Part shown: positions 8,458-12,254 of the stretch, piece by piece | Layout of the letters: each line of letters starts with the position of its first letter | How positions within the stretch are numbered: the stretch's first letter is position 1 | Assembly: GCA_035761045.1 (NCBI GenBank) | Contig: DASTRU010000076.1 | Location: forward strand, 1 to 12,254 | DNA: 12,254 nt | Direction: 5' to 3' | Source of the DNA: DASTRU01 sp035761045 | Lineage (GTDB): Bacteria; Pseudomonadota; Gammaproteobacteria; Burkholderiales; Burkholderiaceae_E | Program-made: the position numbers and the translations under genes | Notes under the pieces: generated by a model | What the model saw: the letters and a program-made list of their open reading frames with translations, nothing else | Told to the model about the DNA's origin: nothing | The model's database searches: none

Positions 8458-9300
8458 TTAACCGCCGCGCAATAACTGAAGAACGTTCTGCGGTATGGCG
8501 TTGGCCTGCGCGAGCATCGCGTTGCCGGCCTGTTGCAGCACTTGCGCACGCGAGAGCGCCGCCGTTTCCGCCGCGAAGTCGGCATCCATGATTCGGCTGC
8601 GCGATGCGGTTTGGTTTTCAATCGCGACTTGCAAGTTCGCGATGACCGAATCAAAGCGGTTTTGCGTCGCGCCGTATTTCGCACGCTCGGTGTTGACTAA
8701 GTCGAGCATGAGGTCGATGTTGTTCATCGCGGTGAACGCGTTCGAAGAACTCGTGATGTCAGACGCCGTACCGGTCACGGCGGTGGTTACCGAGCTGTTG
8801 TCCAAGCGCGCGGTCGTAACCGTCAACGTGTCGGTGCTCGACGTGCCCGCGCCGATTTGGAACGTCAGTGTTCCCGCGTCGGTGCCAAGAATGGCTTGGC
8901 CGTTGAACTTGGTTCCCGCAAGCGTACGGTCGATTTCATCGGCAAGCTGCTGAAATTCCTGATCCAAATTAGAACGGTCGCCCGTGCCATTGGTGGAGTT
9001 TGCGGATTGCACCGCGAGTTCGCGCATGCGTTGAAGCATGTCGCCAATTTTTCCCAGCGCGCCTTCGGCCGTTTGCGACAGCGAAATACCGTCGTTCGCG
9101 TTACGAATCGCGACGTTCATGCCGCGCACTTGCGCGTTCATGCGTTCGGCGATGGCGAGGCCAGCGGCATCGTCCTTCGCGCTATTCACGCGTAGGCCCG
9201 ACGACAAACGTTGAATGGCCTGGTTCAGCGCGGCCTGCGTGCTGTTGATATTGCGCTGCGCATTAAGTGAGGGCAGGTTAGTGTTAATAACTTGCGACAT
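8458..9300 (-). CDS. fliC: Flagellin, second tandem copy (fliC1)
   Basis: The flagellin begins at ATG 9300, set by AAGGAG (plus CTCCTT 9306-9311) five bases upstream and by the family N-terminus MSQVINTNLPSLNAQRN; the frame is open another 144 bases but that part is not flagellin. At 280 residues it is a minimal flagellin: conserved D0/D1 helices in residues 1-140 (RLSSGLRVNSAKDDAAGLAI near 32-51, DGISLSQTAEGAL near 70-82), a short Thr/Ser-rich beta section (about 140-195) instead of D2/D3, and the C-terminal D1/D0 helices ending in SRAQVLQQAGNAML and QNVLQLLRGG. The Ser/Thr-rich middle is where O-glycosylation usually occurs. It is about four-fifths identical by eye to the neighbouring copy. 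No FliA promoter is visible directly upstream. Confidence 0.95.
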   Translation of the reverse strand: MSQVINTNLPSLNAQRNINSTQAALNQAIQRLSSGLRVNSAKDDAAGLAIAERMNAQVRGMNVAIRNANDGISLSQTAEGALGKIGDMLQRMRELAVQSANSTNGTGDRSNLDQEFQQLADEIDRTLAGTKFNGQAILGTDAGTLTFQIGAGTSSTDTLTVTTARLDNSSVTTAVTGTASDITSSSNAFTAMNNIDLMLDLVNTERAKYGATQNRFDSVIANLQVAIENQTASRSRIMDADFAAETAALSRAQVLQQAGNAMLAQANAIPQNVLQLLRGG

Positions 9301-9482
9301 GAGATCTCCTTCGATCGAACGGGTGACGCCGTTTTCGGGGAGCCTCACGCCGAGTCGCGACGGCGCATTCGCGGATGCGAACGCGTCCTTCGCGGGCTCG
9401 CTCGAGTTTTTGCTCGGGGCCCCGCTGTAGGCAAGCGAGTTCACTGTGCCACCGTGCCCGATTCGTTAATCGAAGGAGTAAC
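9301..9482 (-). other. fliC1 upstream region without a recognisable promoter
   Basis: This is the gene-proximal part of the 320-nt gap between the flagellin genes. Apart from the ribosome site (9306-9311) I find only small palindromes: CGGGGCCCCG at 9415-9424 and CGATT/AATCG at 9459-9472. No TAAA-N15-GCCGATAA-like or -24/-12 pair with correct spacing is present on the minus strand. Confidence 0.4.
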
Positions 9483-9555
9483 GGCCGGATCACCGGCTAA
9501 TTCGCCTCCGAGAAGAACTTAGTCCTTCTTGGAGGCGCTTTAGCGGTGCCCGGCC
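9483..9555 (-). other. 73-nt imperfect inverted repeat in the inter-flagellin gap
   Basis: Paired segments from outside in are GGCCGG 9483-9488 with 9550-9555; CACCG 9491-9495 with CGGTG 9544-9548; CTAA 9497-9500 with TTAG 9540-9543; CGCCTCC 9503-9509 with GGAGGCG 9531-9537; then a GU-containing stem 9510-9517 with 9523-9530 around loop CTTAG. It is too long and lacks a T-run to be an ordinary terminator. It may be a structured leader of fliC1, an RNA 3' end, or a small RNA. It shares the box CGGTGCCCGGC (9544-9554) with the fliC2 leader. Confidence 0.6.
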
Positions 9556-9584
9556 TTGAAGCATTAGCTACTGCGTTGTTTCAA

Positions 9585-9618
9585 CTAAACCGCCGCGCCG
9601 TCACGCACGGCGGTTTAG
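9585..9618 (-). terminator. Rho-independent terminator of fliC2
   Basis: CTAAACCGCCG (9585-9595) and CGGCGGTTTAG (9608-9618) form a perfect 11-bp stem with a 12-base loop. On the minus strand the structure starts two bases after the fliC2 stop codon and ends in TTTAGTT, a short U-tract. This should end most fliC2 transcripts before fliC1. Confidence 0.75.
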
Positions 9619-9620
9619 GT

Positions 9621-10457
9621 TTACCGCAACAGGGCAAGAACGTTCTGCGGTAGGGCGTTCGCCTGGGCCAACATCGCATTACCGGCCTGCTGCAAGACCT
9701 GGGCACGCGATAGCGCCGCCGATTCCGCCGCGAAGTCGGCATCGACGATACGGCTGCGCGAGGCGACTTGGTTCTCGATCGAGGTTTGCAAGGTACCGAT
9801 CACGGAGTCGAAGCGGTTTTGCACGGCACCGTATTTGGCACGCTCGGTGTTCACTAAGTCGAGCAGCGTATCGATGTTGTTGATCGCGGTGGTCGCGTTG
9901 GACGCCGACGTGATGTCCGACGTGCTGCCCGTGACCGACGTGACCGACGAGTTATTGTCCAAGCGCGTCGACGTGACGTTGATCGTGTCTTGCGTCGTGG
10001 TGCCCGCGCCGATTTGGAAGGTCAACGTACCGGCGTTCGAACCGAGGATGGCTTGGCCGTTGAACTTGGTGCCGGCCAACGTACGATCGATTTCGTCGGC
10101 GAGTTGTTGGAATTCCGAATCAAGGTTTGAACGGTCGCCTGATCCGTTGGTGGCGTTCGACGATTGCACGGCGAGTTCGCGCATGCGTTGAAGCATGTCG
10201 CCCACTTTACCCAGCGCGCCTTCGGCGGTCTGCGCGAGAGAGATACCGTCGTTGGCGTTACGCACCGCGACGTTCATGCCGCGAATTTGTGCATTCATAC
10301 GCTCGGAAATCGCGAGACCCGCGGCGTCGTCCTTCGCGCTGTTCACGCGTAGACCCGACGACAAACGTTGAATGGCTAAATTAAGCGCGCTTTGCGTGCT
10401 ACCGATATTGCGTTGTGCGTTTAACGCGACGACGTTGCTATTAATGACTTGCGGCAT
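9621..10457 (-). CDS. fliC: Flagellin, promoter-proximal tandem copy (fliC2)
   Basis: This 278-residue flagellin starts at ATG 10457 with AGGAG (plus CTCCT 10464-10468) six bases upstream. Its N-terminal D0/D1 helices (MPQVINSNVVALNAQRNIG, RLSSGLRVNSAKDDAAGLAI) and C-terminal D1/D0 helices (LSRAQVLQQAGNAMLAQANA, then QNVLALLR) are complete; the middle (about 140-195) is a short Ser/Thr/Asn-rich insert in place of D2/D3. It differs from fliC1 mainly in that insert and in the last residues, lacking the final Gly-Gly. Having the clear FliA promoter, a long structured leader and its own terminator, it is likely the major flagellin. It is exported by the flagellar apparatus with FliS as chaperone. 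Confidence 0.96.
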   Translation of the reverse strand: MPQVINSNVVALNAQRNIGSTQSALNLAIQRLSSGLRVNSAKDDAAGLAISERMNAQIRGMNVAVRNANDGISLAQTAEGALGKVGDMLQRMRELAVQSSNATNGSGDRSNLDSEFQQLADEIDRTLAGTKFNGQAILGSNAGTLTFQIGAGTTTQDTINVTSTRLDNNSSVTSVTGSTSDITSASNATTAINNIDTLLDLVNTERAKYGAVQNRFDSVIGTLQTSIENQVASRSRIVDADFAAESAALSRAQVLQQAGNAMLAQANALPQNVLALLR

Positions 10458-10484
10458 GGTGTGCTCCTAATGACCTCGTTACAC

Positions 10485-10551
10485 GTCCGGCGATTGTCCG
10501 GGACTGGTCCCTCACGCATGAGGGCTTCGGTGCCCGGCTTCCCCGCCGGAC
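10485..10551 (-). promoter_or_regulatory. Structured 5' leader of fliC2 with nested and competing helices
   Basis: Three nested perfect helices are possible: GTCCGGCG 10485-10492 with CGCCGGAC 10544-10551; CCGGG 10498-10502 with CCCGG 10533-10537; and CCCTCA 10509-10514 with TGAGGG 10519-10524 around a CGCA loop. GTCCGG occurs twice (10485-10490, 10496-10501) and both can pair with CCGGAC 10546-10551, so two folds compete. Several GGA triplets on the minus RNA resemble CsrA targets. The element lies inside the transcript predicted from the FliA promoter, 16 nt upstream of the ribosome site. I do not recognise it as a named riboswitch. Confidence 0.55.
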
Positions 10552-10582
10552 CACGGGCCTGTTGAAGTTCCCGTTGCTGAGG

Positions 10583-10609
10583 TTATCGACGGATGTTCGG
10601 AAGGCTTTA
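10583..10609 (-). promoter_or_regulatory. Sigma-28 (FliA) promoter of fliC2
   Basis: On the minus strand TAAAGCCT (plus 10602-10609) and GTCGATAA (plus 10583-10590) are separated by exactly 11 bases, matching TAAAGTTT-N11-GCCGATAA at 6 of 8 and 7 of 8 positions. The -10 octamer is identical to that before fliS. Transcription should start near 10575, giving a leader of about 118 nt. Confidence 0.85.
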
Positions 10610-10688
10610 GGCACCAAATGCAAAGTAGGGTGGGTTTAGGGCTTATTTCGTGGGACTAGGCAAGTAACGCGGCTTCTAGTCTTGCGCC

Positions 10689-12254
10689 ATGAACATTAAA
10701 ACCACTTTCACCGCACCGGATTCCGATCCGTCCGTGAAGAAGTCCACGTCGACGACCAAGCGTGCGCCGATGGTGAAGACTCATGCGGCACGCGTGTTGT
10801 CCTTACTTGAACGCGGTACGTCTCTTTATATGAAGGGACGATTACGCGCGGCCGAAGAGGCATTCACCGAAGTATTCGACGCCGATCCAAATAACATCGC
10901 CGCGTGCGCATGGGCCGCGCGTTGCGCCGCCGATGGTGGTCGCCACGAACAAGCGCTAGCGCTATGGCGACGCGCGGTGCAACTCGATCCACGCGATCCG
11001 CAGCATCGCAACGGCGCGGCCATCGCATTACGTAAGTTGGGCCGCTCGCGCGAAGCTATTACCGAATATCTAGAAGCACTCGCGCACGCGCCAGCGGTGG
11101 CCAGCTTGCATGCGAACTTAGGAACATTGTTCTTCGATCTCAATATGTTCGGCGAAGCATTGCAATGCTTCGATACCGCGCTCGTGCTCGACCCTTCGCT
11201 TGCACCTGCTCACGCCAATCGCGGTCAAGCATTACGACGCTTGGATCGTAGCGAGGAAGCGGAGAGCGCGTTCCGCGTTTCGCTCGCGCTCGATGCGCGA
11301 CAGCCCGATGCATGGAACGGACTTGGCACCGTCGCATTCGATCGCTTGTCGTTCGACGAAGCGCAAGCCGCGTTCTCGCGCGCCGCGTCGCTCGCGCCCG
11401 ACCATCCCGATGCCGTTTGCAATCTCGGCAGCGTGCTGTCGCGTCAAGGCCGGTTCAAGGAAGCTATCGGCAGATTCGAGCGCGCCTTGAGTACCCGACC
11501 CGATGCATTGAACGCGCAATGGGGACTTTCTCTCGCCGCGCTCACCTTAGGTGACTTCGAGCGTGGATGGCGCATGCACGAAGCGCGCTTGGGACTTCCA
11601 GAGCTTGTGTCGAAATTCACGCTGGCTAACGAAGTGTTTGCGCAAGTGCCGAGATGGAATGGCGCGTCGCTTAAGGACCGTTCGATCACGCTGTTACCCG
11701 AGCAAGGGTTTGGCGACTTAATTCAGTTCCACCGTTTCGCGCAACGCTTGGTGCGCGAAGGCGCGAAGGCCGTGAACGTTGTCACGCCCGCGCCGCTCGT
11801 GCGGCTCATGCAAGCGCAAACGGACGGCGTCAACATCGTGCCCGAAGGCACGACGGTGCCGCGCACCGATTACGCCGAGTTGTTGATGAGCATGCCGTAT
11901 CGAGTGCGTTTCAATCCGCTTGAAACCCCCGATCCCGCGTCTTACTTAGTCGCGCCGCGCGAGGCGGTTGAATCGTGGCGCGCCAAGCTCGATGAGATCG
12001 CGCCGCGCAACAACGGTTTGCGTGTCGCGTTGGTATGGGCTGGGCGACCCACTCATCCCAATGATGGATTGCGTTCGATTGTTTGGGGCGCGCTCGCGCC
12101 GTTATTGGCGATCGACGGCGTGCGTCTCGTGTCCTTGCAAAAAGGCGGGCCCGAGCGTGCGATCGATCAGTCCACCAAAGTCGTTAACTTAGGACCGCAA
12201 CTGAATGATTTCGCGGATACCGCCGCCGTTCTTACGCAATGCGACCTGCTCATT
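10689..12254 (+). CDS. TPR protein with GT9/GT41-like glycosyltransferase domain, 3' truncated
   Basis: The frame opens at ATG 10689 and is uninterrupted to the window end (522 residues so far). An in-frame TAG at 10677-10679 makes this the earliest possible start; no good ribosome site is seen. After a basic, Ser/Thr-rich N-terminus (about 1-35) come about seven TPR units of 34 residues from about 40 to 276 (for example HANLGTLFFDLNMFGEAL, WNGLGTVAFDRLSFDEA). The C-terminal part (from about 330) resembles ADP-heptose-transferase/OGT-like folds fused to TPRs: LLPEQGFGDLIQFHRF at 335-350, VALVWAGRPTHPNDGLRSI at 446-464, SLQKG at 482-486 and LGPQLNDFADTAAVLTQCDLLI at 501-522, where DTSxAHLAG would usually follow. 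It is divergent from fliC2 with a 231-nt gap. Flagellin glycosylation is a reasonable inference from location. Confidence 0.9.
   Translation, partial: MNIKTTFTAPDSDPSVKKSTSTTKRAPMVKTHAARVLSLLERGTSLYMKGRLRAAEEAFTEVFDADPNNIAACAWAARCAADGGRHEQALALWRRAVQLDPRDPQHRNGAAIALRKLGRSREAITEYLEALAHAPAVASLHANLGTLFFDLNMFGEALQCFDTALVLDPSLAPAHANRGQALRRLDRSEEAESAFRVSLALDARQPDAWNGLGTVAFDRLSFDEAQAAFSRAASLAPDHPDAVCNLGSVLSRQGRFKEAIGRFERALSTRPDALNAQWGLSLAALTLGDFERGWRMHEARLGLPELVSKFTLANEVFAQVPRWNGASLKDRSITLLPEQGFGDLIQFHRFAQRLVREGAKAVNVVTPAPLVRLMQAQTDGVNIVPEGTTVPRTDYAELLMSMPYRVRFNPLETPDPASYLVAPREAVESWRAKLDEIAPRNNGLRVALVWAGRPTHPNDGLRSIVWGALAPLLAIDGVRLVSLQKGGPERAIDQSTKVVNLGPQLNDFADTAAVLTQCDLLI

Noticed and set aside
5606..8953. 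Plus-strand open frames opposite the flagellar genes (5606-6124, 6994-7350, 7404-7727, 8495-8953)
   Set aside because: They lie wholly antisense to ycgR, fliT, fliD or fliC, and their composition mirrors those genes' codons.
9301..9444. Upstream in-frame extension of fliC1 to an ATG at 9444
   Set aside because: The conserved flagellin N-terminus and a strong AAGGAG site fix the start at 9300; the extra 48 codons do not resemble flagellin.
9430..9456. Sigma-54 promoter upstream of fliC1 from a TGGCAC on the minus strand
   Set aside because: The following TTGC is about six bases too far for a -24/-12 promoter.
10485..10551. fliC2 leader as a c-di-GMP (GEMM) or cobalamin riboswitch
   Set aside because: Phrases such as GGGAAGCCGG and GCACCGAAG look suggestive, but the GEMM tetraloop/receptor and the B12 box with its required order are not present.

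Overview
The window looks like chromosomal DNA from a GC-rich, motile, polarly or laterally flagellated proteobacterium. The short flagellins (about 280 residues), the fliC-fliD-fliS-fliT order and the C-terminal FliT signature fit a betaproteobacterium best, but this is inferred from protein style and no ribosomal or taxonomic marker is present. Codon use is uniform (strong GCG, CGC and GGC preference) and I see no insertion sequence, integrase, tRNA, CRISPR or other sign of recent transfer.

Region 1 (1-3406, plus strand) is a lipid or acyl-CoA catabolism operon. It holds the C-terminal two thirds of a thiolase, an alpha/beta hydrolase, a crotonase-fold protein whose active-site glutamate pattern points to a delta3-delta2-enoyl-CoA isomerase rather than a hydratase, and an HSDL2-type short-chain dehydrogenase. 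Gaps are 9, 45 and 34 nt. The last gene meets the next region tail to tail, sharing four bases (CTAA).

Region 2 (3403-5755, minus strand) is a cyclic-di-GMP pair: a response regulator with an HD-GYP output domain that has lost a metal-ligand Asp, and a YcgR-type PilZ flagellar brake with intact c-di-GMP-binding motifs.

Region 3 (5825-10457, minus strand) is a late flagellar cluster read right to left: two tandem minimal flagellins (fliC2, fliC1), filament cap fliD, chaperone fliS and fliT. FliA (sigma-28) promoters with exact 11-nt spacers can be read upstream of fliC2 and upstream of fliS. Hairpin terminators follow fliC2, fliC1 and fliT. fliC2 has a roughly 120-nt leader that can fold into nested helices, and a 73-nt imperfect hairpin lies between the flagellins; the two share an 11-base box.

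Region 4 (10689-end, plus strand) is a divergent, 3'-truncated gene for a TPR protein fused to a GT9/GT41-like glycosyltransferase domain. It is a good candidate for modifying the flagellins encoded beside it. Taken together, regions 2 to 4 form a motility block: filament production, export chaperones, probable filament glycosylation, and c-di-GMP control of the motor.
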